Shown: in pieces, positions 22,001-32,358 of the stretch
Position numbering within the stretch: the stretch's first letter is position 1
How the letters are laid out: the number at the start of each line of letters is the position of its first letter
Assembly: GCA_964036665.1 (NCBI GenBank)
Contig: OZ038531.1
Span: 4,340,001 to 4,404,000 of the forward strand
Source: Gordius sp. MW1
Lineage: Eukaryota > Nematomorpha > Gordioida > Gordea > Gordiidae
Direction: 5' to 3'
Length of the DNA: 64,000 nucleotides
Program-made: the position numbers and the translations under genes
The notes under the pieces: generated by a model
The model's database searches: none
What the model saw: the letters and a program-made list of their open reading frames with translations, nothing else
Told to the model about the DNA's origin: nothing

Positions 22001-24472
22001 CCCGAAAATTGTAAACTGAGCTAAGTAATTTTAACGAAAAACCAGGCCCAACTAACAATTTGTATATAACAAAGTGCTAGTTTAGAAATAATTAGTTATA
22101 GGCAATAGATGAAGAAATCTTTTTTGGGTAGAATACCATCTTGTTTCCACCCCGGATGAGAATGGTTACTGCCCGGGAATTTTTGCAACCTTCCACCACT
22201 AGCATGGTATCGTTCGTGGTCCCGAACGAAAGTTCCCTTACCGTATCGGCTTGGCCTAGCTTTTCGGGTGTCAGTTCGGAAAAACGGGGGACTATGCGCC
22301 CTCCCGTGGCTATGGCAATTAGCTGTGTGATCGTGTGTGAGAGAAATGTTAATGATATAGTAAGGGCATGGGCGTCGCCAAGGGGGGGAGAGGCTGCCCC
22401 CCCTCTATATCCATAAATTTGGTAAAATTCATTAAAATTATGGCAACATTTTCGAAAAATGTTCATTTTGCCCCCCCCCCCCTCTAATTCCAATGGTCAA
22501 AAATAACTGTTAAATAGCATAGTATACAGCTTTAAGGTTAAAGATTGGCAAGAAATCTACAATGGCAAACCCTTACATAAAAGGACTGTGATGTTGTATG
22601 AGTTAATTGTGGGGTAGTTTTTACTTCACATTAAAAATTTTTAAAATAAACACCATTTATTTTAACTTTTATCTAGCTTTATTAATTTTGAAAACTAGAT
22701 GTCCCATTTACAACATAATTAAAGTAATGATATAAATAGAAATTAGCTCCATGTATAGCTATAGACTGCTCATGTCATATGCTCAATATGGTATGTGTAC
22801 CATTAATCTACTATTTTTAATTTAATTATCTCATCTCATTTGGCAGTATACCCCATTTTTAAAACAGAAAAAGTAAATTTACCATCCTTATTAGTTAATA
22901 AATAACAAAGATTAATAAATGATTATTTAATAAAATGAATAACTAAATTGCTTTATTTTTTTGGTCCATTTCAAATACACTTTAATACAAATGTTCTTCC
23001 CTTATTTGTGCAAAATGACAAAATGGTTCAGTTATTTAAAGTCAAAGATCAAAGAAATTAATGTTATTATTATAAACAAAATTTAAAAATATGGTATCAT
23101 AGCTAACTTCAATTTCAGGTCCACCAACCCAACGCACGGCTGGTAAATGATTTTGCAACAACAAATGATTAGCTTCATCATCAAACCCCCATTGGCAGAG
23201 TGCAAGATTAGCACCCGCATTTTTAACCTTATTAAAGTGATAAAAATTACAAAAATCATTAATTAAAAGATATTGCAAATTACATGTTGAAATAATTAAA
23301 AAGTGTTAATAAAATTGTATTTGTATCATTCATTATACATTCTCAAAATCAATAAAACAATAAAAGGCTAATTTATTTAAAGTGAATTCAACTGTAAAAA
23401 ACTATATTAAAAAGGGGAGAAAATTAATTTTTAATAAAACTTACAAATTGGATCATTTCTTCAAATTTTCTCCATTCATATTCTCTGAGTCGGTTGTAAT
23501 CCTCAACTGATGTAACATCTAACTTATGCTTTGTCTTAGGCTTTGGTGGCTCAAAGGGGCAGGTGAGGATAGCTATTTTGGCATCTTTAACTATCTAAAT
23601 GATAAAAAATTTAAATTGAAATTATATTAAAATACTTTAGGCATTTGAGGATGAGAGAATCCTTTATCGACTACCACACCCTTTACTAATTGAGTGTCTT
23701 CAAGTTTACCACCAACCTTTCCTTCAATTTTGATCAATTCAAAATCAACATCTTTCCTTTCAAAATCAGCTACTGCCAAAACAGCATTCACAGCAATTTC
23801 TGCCATTTTTCTATGGCATCTATTAACACTACAAAAATTACAATGTTTTGTAACAAATTAAATTTACATTTTTGAGCTGAGAGTAGTCATAGCAACTTGT
23901 ATAAGAGGTTCTATATTATTTAGATCAACAGGATAACATTCACATATTTTTTCCAAATGTTCAACAGCAATTTTAGCAGCCATTTCAAACCCATCCGCAA
24001 TTCTGATAGGATGAATTCCAAAATTTAATAAAGCCTCAGATTGTTCTAACAATGCCCCTGCCAAAACTTTATGAGATATATTAAATTATAAGCAGTAATT
24101 TTTACCAACAACACTAGTTGTTCCATCTCCAATTTCATCATCTTGAGATTGAGATAATTGCACAATCAATTTTGCTATTTGATTTTCAACATCCATATTC
24201 TTTAGTATTGTAGCACCATCATTGGAGATTGAAACTTCTCCATCTGCTGAAACTAGCATTTTATCCAAACCTTTAGGACCTAGCGATGTCTTGAGAGTAT
24301 TGGCAAGTGTTTTACCAGCCAATATATGAGACTAAAAATTAAAGAAAAGCTTAAATTAAATTTATACTTTGTGAGCTTCGATTCCTGTGAGTCGTTTTTG
24401 TCCTTGCTGATCCCTAAGGAGCAACATAGGTCTTCCAAATTCATCAAAAATTATAGTGCCCGTTGTAGCCAT
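19039..24472 (-). CDS. CCT5: T-complex protein 1 subunit epsilon (CCT5), complete, ten exons
   Basis: CCT5 is one of eight paralogous subunits of the cytosolic TRiC/CCT chaperonin, which folds actin, tubulin and other proteins using ATP. Exons on the minus strand are 24368-24472, 24106-24331, 23868-24066, 23636-23828, 23445-23594, 23108-23227, 22137-22322, 20756-20893, 19542-19722 and 19039-19166. Together they total 1626 bases, 541 residues plus stop, the same length as I recall for the human protein, with every phase consistent. Group II chaperonin ATP motifs are intact: [11 protein letters not shown] near residue 50, NDGATIL, GDGTT, and later VVYGGG. Epsilon-specific stretches include [33 protein letters not shown] sequence and the C-terminal [20 protein letters not shown]. 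The ATG at 24470-24472 gives the family-like start [15 protein letters not shown]. Introns 6, 7 and 8 contain MITEs; the first five are compact. It appears intact and functional. Confidence 0.97.
20042..20150. repeat. CATGGGCGTAGCCAGG MITE in CCT5 intron 8
   Basis: CATGGGCGTAGCCAGGTTTG at the left and CCCCGTGGCTACGCTCATG at the right are inverted. The core TTTTTCGAAATTTTAGC is shared with other family members. The adjacent 8 bases do not match each other. Confidence 0.7.
20291..20469. mobile_element. GGTCGAC MITE (TAGAGTTGTAAAA ends) in CCT5 intron 8
   Basis: TAGAGTTGTAAAATCGGCGG is inverted as CAGCCGTTTTTACAACACTA. The flanks CCAAAGAG and CCACATAG agree at 6 of 8 positions, compatible with an aged 8-bp duplication. 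A relative, probably truncated on the left, lies at about 20545-20719. Confidence 0.65.
20545..20719. repeat. GGTCGAC MITE, second copy in CCT5 intron 8
   Basis: It contains TTTGGTTTTGGTCGACTAAG and ends GACCAAACAAAACCCATCCG then TTTTTACAACAC. The left inverted end is not recognisable. It ends about 35 bases from the CCT5 exon at 20756. Confidence 0.5.
20930..21440. repeat. GGCCCG-rich repeat fragment in CCT5 intron 7
   Basis: GC-rich islands (CTGGCCCGATTTTTAAACTT, TCAGCCCGGGCCGGCTCGAA, GGCCGTGGGCCGGGCTTTTA) in AT-rich sequence resemble the GGCCCG-type hAT MITEs at 5801-6764 and 42661-43412. Ends and duplication were not resolved. Confidence 0.45.
21740..21960. mobile_element. GGTCGAC MITE in CCT5 intron 7 with GTTTGCTT duplication
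   Basis: The right end TTTTTATAACACTA is the family terminus. The left end begins within the element (CGGCTGGATTTTGTTTG), apparently missing about 15 terminal bases. GTTTGCTT flanks both sides (21732-21739, 21961-21968). Confidence 0.65.
22366..22490. repeat. CATGGGCGTCGCCAAGG MITE in CCT5 intron 6
   Basis: GCATGGGCGTCGCCAAGGGG opens the element. The core has AATTTGGTAAAATTCATTAA and TTTTCGAAAAATGTTCATTT, as in the 55107 copy. The right end is a C run with CTCTAATTCCAATGG, lacking the final CTACGCCCATG. Confidence 0.55.
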
Positions 24473-25064
24473 GCTTTAGGTAAATTCAAAAAAAAACAAA
24501 TCAACACTTTAACAAAATTTTTTTTTTTAATTATAGGCGAAATCTATTTGTATAAATTTATAAGTCAAGTCTCAAATCGAATCAAATTAAAGTAGACCCC
24601 CTTTAATTATTAGTACTATTTCATAAATAACGAGTCAGCTTATCTGTAACAGTAGAATAGAATTTTATATCAACAGAAGGCGGATGTCAAATCATTGAAA
24701 TCTTTAAAATCCGCTTATAAAATCTGATAACATAATAAAGCTATCTTAAAAAAGCATCTAACTTTTGAAATAACATTATATCTTACAACATTACAAACTA
24801 AATTTTGCTGAACAAATGTTATAACTTGCTTTTAGAAAACAATTAGGAAAGTTATATACTCATGTTTTATAGAATTCAAACATTCAAAATATTGACCAGA
24901 AACTAAAATGTTATCCAAAACTAACATAATGCTAAAGCTAATTTTGTCGCTATCTACTTTACTAAAAAATTGTCAAGGGTGGTGCCTATATACATTAATT
25001 TTCATATGCCGCTTTATTTGACCATCCGTGGTGAACTACGTCGTTTATATATGTATATGCACCT
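24473..25064. promoter_or_regulatory. CCT5 5' flank, bounded by a gypsy LTR
   Basis: This 592-base stretch separates the CCT5 start codon from the gypsy element and must hold the CCT5 core promoter and 5' leader if they are proximal. I see no TATA box or other element I would defend. A leader intron cannot be excluded. Confidence 0.3.
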
Positions 25065-25262
25065 TGTAGTAAAGTGGCAGGGTAGAATACCAACAACTTA
25101 AATTCCAAACGAAACAACGACTTTCATTTCAATCCTACGAGTAAATATAAGCAGACAATAAAAACATACGCAGACGATAAAATCATATTTTAAAAGATAA
25201 TTATGTTACAAATAACGAAGCGTATATTCAAATAACTAAATAACTAAAAACGGTCACTACTC
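25065..25262 (-). repeat. Gypsy 3' LTR
   Basis: It is near-identical to 28865-29046 but has an extra AAACATACGCAGACGATAA-like insertion, so the arms differ in length (about 198 and 182 bases). Confidence 0.85.
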
Positions 25263-25273
25263 TTCTTCCTTCT

Positions 25274-27648
25274 TTAAGCGAAACCCTCGGTGTATTTGAC
25301 AGGTGGCACGAATACTCTTTTGTATATGGGTATGTTGGCTTTTTGTTTCCATAAGGCATCACCAATTCTATCATTGTGCGCCCATTTTAGTTGGTCGAGA
25401 ATTGTATGGAGTCTTCGGTTAAACATGCCTTCTCCCAGACTAATACCAGGTATTAACAGTCGTACGCCTATTAAATAAAACTTGCAACAAATTTTCAGGA
25501 TCATTTAACCCCTGTCTCCTCCCCGCGAAAAATTTTCTTTTAATTTTCCTAATGTATTATCTCTCCGCCAAACCATTAGTTCTAAGGTGGTAAGGTGTGC
25601 CACGAAAATGTCGAATTGCAGAAAGTTTTAAATTGGTCCGACCTAAATTATGGTCCATTATCGCTAACTATGTAACGTGGCAGTCCATATCTGGAAAGCA
25701 AAACTCGTAAATTTTTAATTATGTTCGCACTGCTGATTTGCCTAATAACCATACCCTCAGACCATTTTGTAAGAGCATCAATGCATACCAACCCATAATT
25801 GTTTGATATTGGCCCCGCCAAATTAATATGGATCCTTTCCGAAGGTTTATTGGGAATGTTCTAGGAAGACATTGGTACTTCTTTCGCTGATGGTCTACCT
25901 TCTTGACAATTATTACAATCATTTACGTATTGTTCTATGTCATTGTCCAAGTTGGTTCAAAATACGTAATAACTTCCTAGAGATTTCATGGCTCCAATCC
26001 CTGGGTGCCCATTATGTAGTATTTTTAAAATCTCTGATTTCAAACTAGAGGGTATAATGAGTCTATCATTGAAATATAATATGTTATCTTCGCACGATAT
26101 ATAATTTTTCAAATCGAAATATTATTTAACTTTTCACAGGAGACATCACCTTGCCAATTATTTGAAATAATTTTATATCTTCTTTTAGTACATCATCTTT
26201 CGAAGTTTCATTTATCAAAGTTTTACGATTAATGGATATGTCGTCTGTTAAGTTTAATTTAATTAATTTATCTTCGTGATCCGATTTCGGGTCGGAATAA
26301 TTCTAAACATTAAACGTGATAAAGCATCCGCACATTTATTCGTTGATCCAGGTAAATATTTAAGATCAAAATCATAGTGTAAGAGCTTTGCTGCCCATCT
26401 AACTAATCGATTATTAGTGACTTTACTTAAATCTCTATTAGTACCAAGAATTCTTTCTAAAAGACGATGATCTGTGACTAATGTAAATTTCCTCCCAAAA
26501 ATGTATTCGTGAAATTTCTGTATAGCGAACATTATAGCAGCGGCTTCGCGGTCAATTATAGAATAATTCCGTTCTGCTGGACTTAGAGTACGAGAGGCAA
26601 AAGCTATCGGTCTTTCTTGACCACTAATAAATTATGTGCAATTACAGCTCCTAAACCTTTGTCTGATGCGTCGCATGAAATTATAATGGGTAAATTATTT
26701 TGATAAGGGATTATTATTTTGTCCGTTGAAATTAAGTTTTTTATTTCGTTAAAGGCCTGTGTTTCTGTCATGCTCCAACTCCATTTACCTTTGTAGATGT
26801 TATTTATATAAAATTGAAGTTTTGGACTATAATTGTGGAATACAACTTCCAATATAATTAACTAAACCAAGGAATGATCTCAATGTACGATTAATTGGTA
26901 CTTTAAAATTTTTAATTGCCTCAACCTTGTCTTCATTAGGATGAATGCCATTTTCATCTATAGTATGACCCAAAAATTTTACTGATTTTTTGAACAGTTG
27001 AAGTTTATTAAGTGCTGTCGTTAATCCTGCGTTTTTGATTTAGTTTAATGTTTCTATAGATTTTTATTATGTTACTCGTTGTTTTCCCCGCTTATTATGA
27101 CATCGTCCATAAAAACGCTTACGCCTTTTAAGCCTTTGAGCAAGTTTTTCATATAACGATGAAATATTATAGGCGCCGTAGTTAACCCAAAAGGTAACCG
27201 TAAATATAGAAAATACCCAATATGAGTAGCTATATTTAACAATTTAGAACTCTCCTCAGAAATTTATAATTGAAGGAAAGCATCTCTTAAATCAATGATA
27301 GAGAATAATTTACCACCTGCTATTTCACTTGCAACATCTTTGAACGTTGGCAGAAGATTGTTATCTTTTGATGGGAATTTGTTTAAAGTCAATCTGAAAT
27401 TCCCACATATGCGGACGTCATTTCTTCCTAATGTTTACCGTAGGCGTCGCCCAATTTATCGGAGTTGTTGTCGGGTCGATCTTTCTAATAACCTCTTCAC
27501 CTTCTGAACGTTTCAACTCTGTTTCGACAGCGTGACTTAGCGGAAATGGTACGCGTCTTGCGGTGAAACTTATCGGACGTGCTGTTTTTTCTACCTCAAT
27601 AACAACTTTAAGATCTTTTACTTTACCTAATTTCTGACTAAAAACCAT
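25274..27648 (-). pseudogene. Gypsy pol remnants (RT, RNase H, integrase)
   Basis: Reverse transcriptase begins in 27418-27648 (RKIDPTTTPINWATPTVN). The catalytic box appears as FMDDVIISGEN near 27100, in a frame broken by stops. RNase H is clear at 26263-26532: EYIFGRKFTLVTDHRLLERI, then YDFDLKYLPGSTNKCADALS. Integrase pieces lie at 25719-25922 and 25274-25504, the latter ending the polyprotein about 12 bases before the 3' LTR. At least several frameshifts separate these pieces, and most of the integrase core is degraded. Confidence 0.85.
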
Positions 27649-27707
27649 TGGAAATTGTTTGAAAATATCTTCTTCAGTTAAATATTTTTTCTCATCGGAA
27701 ATAACGT

Positions 27708-28604
27708 TTATTTTAATGATTGATGGATGATTGATGGGAGATTAAATTTTATGATGTGAGGGATACCGAAAATCAAATTTCCTTTCCCTTTTACAACATG
27801 TGTAATTATGACATGTATATATAGTTTACTTCTACTCTTGCACTGCACTTCCCCATAGTTTGAATTTTTGTTTTGCCATAACCGTAAATACCTGAACTTG
27901 GCGTTCCCGATGCTAAGCCACGTCGGTTCATCAATGACTGTGCAGGCTGCACCAGTGTCGAATTGAAAAGTGAACGGTTTCTGATTGATTAAAACGTCGA
28001 TCTCAGCTTTCGTTACCGCATCATCGTATTTCAAGTCAGATATAGTTCTTGACGGCAAATTTAACCAGCAATTGCGAGCCAGGTGGTTTGGTTTACCACA
28101 CCTATAGCATACTATTTTCTTGTTGTTCCTAAAGGTGCTAAGATTAGGAACATTTCTTGAAAAAGTATTATAGTTATTAGTCAAATTCCTAGTTGGATAT
28201 TTTTTCTCCCGATGTAATTTATTTATGTCCAAATCGTTAGAGGTTTCGCCTTCAATTGATGAAAGAGCAAGAGCCAAATCTACTGTTTCGTCAAATGTTA
28301 TATTGCGCATAGGGTATTTAGTTCATAGTTCAACATTTAATCTAGGTAATATTACTCCTAGGATAAAAATATCTCTTTAAATTTCATCAGTGGGTAATTT
28401 ATATTGGCAGCGATTGATAATATTTTTTAGCTTAATTGAGTAATAAATTATAGTTTCATTAGTTCTCTCGGATCGAAATAACATTTCCCTGTAATAATAA
28501 ATCGAATTTTTTTCAGAATATATCAGTATTAAAGATTCCTTAACCTCCACGTAAGTTACACTATCAACATCCTTTGGATAAATCTGACTTCTTAATTTAC
28601 TCAA
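27708..28604 (-). pseudogene. Gypsy gag and protease remnant
   Basis: The two open segments are 28377-28604 (gag-like) and 27708-28310. The second has a zinc knuckle CYRCGKPNHLARNC at about residues 68-81 and a retropepsin motif FQFDTGAACTVID with the expected DTGA active site. A stop and frameshift between the segments separate gag from the knuckle. Confidence 0.85.
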
Positions 28605-28864
28605 GTGGGTGGTGCCTAAGCTAATAACACAATTTTTCTCAAATCTCCGTTAATATTTCTAAGACGAAAGATTAATTCCAATTGATATAAATAATCATCA
28701 TTTTTAGTTGAATCATATGGTTAATATCTTAAACTCTGTCAAGAGAATTTCCGAAATTTGATTCGAATCTTGAATCCATATCGGGCTTCTTCTTTGATTA
28801 ACAAAGGCTAGCAGCACTCATTATGGAATATTTTTGGATTTAGAAATTTTTCCTCGTCGCCAAA

Positions 28865-29046
28865 TGTAGTGAAGTGGCAGGGTAGAATACCAAACAACTT
28901 AGATTCCAAACGAAACAACGACTTTCATTTCAATCCCGCGAGTAAATATAAGCAGACAATAAAATCATATATTTTAAATAGGTAATTATGTTACAAATAA
29001 CGAAGCGTATATTCAAATAACTAAATAACTAATAACGGTCACTACA
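28865..29046 (-). repeat. Gypsy 5' LTR
   Basis: It is 182 bases with intact inverted ends TGTAGT and ACTACA. The sequence directly inside, TTTGGCGACGAGG on the minus strand, is a gypsy-like primer-binding region. Confidence 0.85.
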
Positions 29047-29897
29047 CGCCTCATTTATGATGTAACTTCTATATTCCTTGTGCCACGCGCCGTATCGCTA
29101 TATCGGGTTTACCGTTTCCTTTATTATCTTTCTTCCGCTCACTCAATTGAATAACGCTTTTTTCCTCAACACCAACATCGCATATTATCACAATCTTTTC
29201 TCGTATGCCCATTATTGACATAAATTCCTATACATCTTTATGCTTAACTTTTATGTGTTGTCCTTACTCTAAATCATCCATCTTGAAATTATGGTAGATA
29301 ATGCTTAACTATTGTTTATTTGTGAAGTAATGTCTTTTGTTATAGACATAAGTAGACAGGATTTTTTAATAATTTTTGATATATTGACCAGAACTTTGAA
29401 TATACAAGAAATGTGCGAACATATTATGGTTTTCCAAGCTGCTTCATTACGCCCTTTTCTATTTATAAAACTAATAAAGTGGCATAAAAGGTATTTGCCG
29501 CTATTGAGTTTGAAAAGCAATATCATGTAATTATTTTTAGTATATACGTTATAATATATTGAATTAAGCTTGACAAAAATGCTTTCTAAACATCTGTAAT
29601 TTAACTCACAAGTGAAGGATGTGAGTAGTGTAGTGGTTCACTACCTGTTTTAGATAGGAAGGTTACGAAAAAAATTTAAATTATTTAAAGAATACTATCA
29701 TTAGATCTATCTTTTCGATAAATATTGCAAACTGCTGAGAGGTTGATATAGTTATAAAAGGTCGACAAATTCCATCCAACCAATGTCTCGGACAGGCAAA
29801 AGGATGAAAGAAATTTGTTCGTTTAATTGAGTAAGCATAGAATTTTCCATTTTATAAATTGATTTGAACGCACATATATTGCACGGTTAGTAAAAAA
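29047..29897. other. No gene recognised
   Basis: This is AT-rich sequence between the gypsy element and composite repeat copy 2. Open frames near 29305-29530 occur on both strands over the same bases and show no family signature. Confidence 0.4.
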
Positions 29898-30071
29898 CTC
29901 GAGCCTTCGGCCCTCGTGGGAAGGGGGAGAAGGGAAGGGAAGAGGGGAAGGGAAGGGGGGACGACTCATCTGTACTTCGTATAAATGTATCATATTTGCT
30001 ATGCAATTTATGGGCGAGAAAGGTGGGAAGGGGCGAGAATGCCTATAGGGGGGTATTAAATGCCTAATGAT

Positions 30072-30773
30072 TAGGGCTGCACCGATATCAAATTTTTAAC
30101 CGATACTGATACTACCGATATTTAAATAAATATACCGATACCGATACCGATATTTTACATCTTATAAAAATGACACCTGTTAATATTTATAAAGCTTTAT
30201 TTAAAATATTCCAAATTTTTTTTCATATTTATTGCAGTTATCAATTGTACAGGCTGCAATATGTGCTGAGTTCTCATCAATTATAAAATAATTCCAAATT
30301 AATGACTTGCTTTTAGACCCAAATATAATTTAATTTAAATAAAGTCAATGTAAGGCCATTTGAATTAATAATACACAACATAGAATGTTATTCTAATTTA
30401 AAATATTTTAAATGCTTTGTTGATGAATATTATATAATATATATATTAAAAATCGTATATACAATATATAATATAAAAATAAATACATTATATTATAAAT
30501 TTTAAATATAAACTAACTTACATAATAATATAAATAAGTGGTGGTAGAAATTTGAATGAATAAATCAATGAAAAAATAAATTAGATTTAACAGCAATTAA
30601 GTAAAATTTAATTTAAAAAGTATATAGATATACAGCTCTAACAAATATAAAATATTTGTAAAAAAAAGTTTCAAGTATCGGTATCGGTATCGGTCGATTA
30701 ATAACCGATACCGATATCGTTAAAAAATCGTGATATCGGTACCGATACCGATACCGACATCGGTGCAGCCCTA
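30072..30773. mobile_element. hAT-type MITE (TAGGGCTGCACCGATA ends) nested in composite copy 2
   Basis: TAGGGCTGCACCGATATCAA at the left is inverted as ACATCGGTGCAGCCCTA at the right, with CCGATACCGATA arrays inside each end. CTAATGAT flanks both sides (30064-30071, 30774-30781). The other composite copies (35515, 37390) carry the uninterrupted sequence GCCTAATGATTAATTAATTA and act as empty sites. Confidence 0.92.
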
Positions 30774-30883
30774 CTAATGATTAATTAATTATTTATACAA
30801 ATTTTCCATTTATAGGCAAAATGTAATATAGGCAAAATGTAATATAGGCAAGGGTTAAAGTTAGATTTAGTGTTTGCATCTAG

Positions 30884-31066
30884 TTGCGTATTACATTAGT
30901 TTTTATGGCCTTTAGTGATTATAAGTCTAACAAACATTATATTATAAAACATCACAATGTTAAGAATTTGCAGAATTGTTGGGAGAAATTTTTTGTTGAA
31001 TTTGAACAATTTTTAATTAAAAAAATCAAAAATTTGGCCAATGGTCATTTTTTCTCCATTGGTTAG
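30884..31066 (+). CDS. Recurrent short ORF of the composite repeat
   Basis: This frame encodes HYIIKHHNVKNLQNCWEKFF followed by VEFEQFLIKK. The same frame is open in the other copies at 12120-12359 (minus), about 35627-35833 and near 37508. In this copy the frame runs into the CCAAT tandem units. No family is recognised. It may be a remnant of a transposase or other element protein, or simply a conserved non-coding block that happens to be open. Confidence 0.3.
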   Translation: MRITLVFMAFSDYKSNKHYIIKHHNVKNLQNCWEKFFVEFEQFLIKKIKNLANGHFFSIG

Positions 31067-31690
31067 TACCAACAGATACTCTATAAGTCAATGATAGCCA
31101 AAAAAACGAAAAAAAAAATTTTGATGCTCACTTTGGCCAATGGTCATTTTTTTCCATTGGTCAGCAGCCAGCACACGGTAAAAGTGGATATAAATTCATA
31201 AGAGTAAAAAAAAACGAAAAAAAAAATTTTCGAATCACATTTTAGCCAATGGTCATTTTTTTCTATTGGTCAGCAGCCAGGACACGGTAAAAGTGGATAT
31301 AAATTCATAATAGTCAAAAAAAAACGAAAAAAAAGTTTTTGAATCACATTTTGGCCAATGGGCATTTTATTCCATTGGTCAGCAGCCAGCGGACGGCCAA
31401 AAAGTCATAATAGCAATGGTAGGAACAGGAACAATCATAATAGTCAAAAAAAACGAATAAAATAATTTTGATTCACATTTTGGCCAATGGTCATTTTTTC
31501 CATCGGTCAGGAGCCAGCGGACGGCCAAAAAGTCATAATAGCAATGGTAGTAACAGGAACAATCATAATAGTAAAAAAAAAACGAAAAAATAAACTCGGA
31601 TTCACATTTTGGCCAATGGTCATTTTTTTCATTGGTCAGCAGCCAGCGGACGGCCAAAAAGTCTTATTATCAATGATAGTAATAAGAACA
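31030..31690 (+). repeat. CCAAT-hairpin tandem units of composite copy 2
   Basis: About six units carry TTGGCCAATGGTCATTTTTT, CCATTGGTCAGCAGCCAG and either CACGGTAAAAGTGGATATAA or CGGACGGCCAAAAAGTCATA. Each ends in a run of the AAAAAACGAAAAAA type. Confidence 0.8.
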
Positions 31691-31899
31691 ATCATAAGAG
31701 TCAAAAAAACTCCGGGATTCTAACCCAAAAACTAGCTAAATTGCATAGCAATTAAAAGTAAACAACTTTTATTTATGTTTATTATATAATAAAATGAAAC
31801 AATAATAGAACAAGCGGACGGCCAAAAAGTCATATTATCAATGGCAGTAACAGGAAAAATATATTAATTTAATTTAAAAAATAAAAAAAAGTTTTGCCC

Positions 31900-31960
31900 T
31901 CTCCGGGAATCGAACCAGCAATTCAGAACGTTCGCCGGGGTTCGAACCCACATTAATAGA
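31900..31960 (-). other. tRNA-like 3' arm sequences in composite copy 2
   Basis: On the minus strand GGTTCGAACCCCGG and TGGTTCGATTCCCGGAGAGG occur close together, each resembling a T-arm with B-box plus acceptor end. No complete cloverleaf was found. Similar pieces occur at 49500, 49905 and 58750. Confidence 0.5.
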
Positions 31961-32358
31961 GGCATGGGCTTTTGTAGGGGCACAGGGACCCATATCAGTA
32001 GAGGCATAGGCCCTTGTAGTGGAGGGCATAGAGTAATTATAGCAATTAATATCAATGTTACCCAATTCAAAAACGAATAGATATACTTATGCATTAATTT
32101 AACATAGCAATTAAAACCCGACCCCGCCCGAAAGCGAGGGAGATAAAGATGAGGGGTGGGGCACCTCTTATGCATTAATTTAAAAAATAACACAGCGAGT
32201 GAGATAGAGATGAGGGGTGGGGCACCTTTTTCTCATGCATTAATTTAAAAAATTGATAACCTCATATACCCAATGCAAATAGATAGGAGGGTAACGGACG
32301 GACGGACGGACAACGGACGGACGGACAACAAAAAACGAGCCCATAAATTGCATAGCAA

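Larger units (their letters stand above)
25065..29046 (-). mobile_element. Ty3/gypsy LTR retrotransposon, decayed
   Basis: LTRs at 25065-25262 and 28865-29046 start TGTAGT and end ACTACA, although the inner end of the left copy is mutated. The element reads on the minus strand. Its order is a short gag, CCHC zinc knuckle, aspartic protease, reverse transcriptase, RNase H and integrase remnants. A putative primer site, TTTGGCGACGAGG, follows the 5' LTR, and a purine tract (AAAGAAGGAAGAAGAG) precedes the 3' LTR. The flanks CACCT and CGCCT agree at 4 of 5 bases. No env-like ORF follows integrase. Frameshifts and stops break pol throughout, so it is inactive. Confidence 0.88.
29898..32358 (+). 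repeat. Composite GCATAGCAATT repeat, copy 2
   Basis: The head begins GCCTTCGGCCCTCGTGGGAA at 29904. Inverted ends are TTGCTATGCAATTTATGGGC at 29996 and GCCCATAAATTGCATAGCAA ending at 32358. Inside, in order, are the nested hAT MITE (30072-30773), the conserved short ORF (30884-31066), CCAAT tandem units (31030-31680), the B-box-like GGGATTCTAACCC near 31713, tRNA-like ends near 31905-31955, and the GGACGGACGGAC tail. Confidence 0.82.

Noticed and set aside
29312..29530. A plus-strand 72-codon frame and its antisense 73-codon frame as genes.
   Set aside because: Both strands are open over the same bases with no family signal or splice context, so at least one and probably both are chance.
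31900..31960. Possible complete tRNA gene.
   Set aside because: Only the T-arm and acceptor-like 3' part is present; no D-arm, anticodon arm or paired acceptor stem was found.
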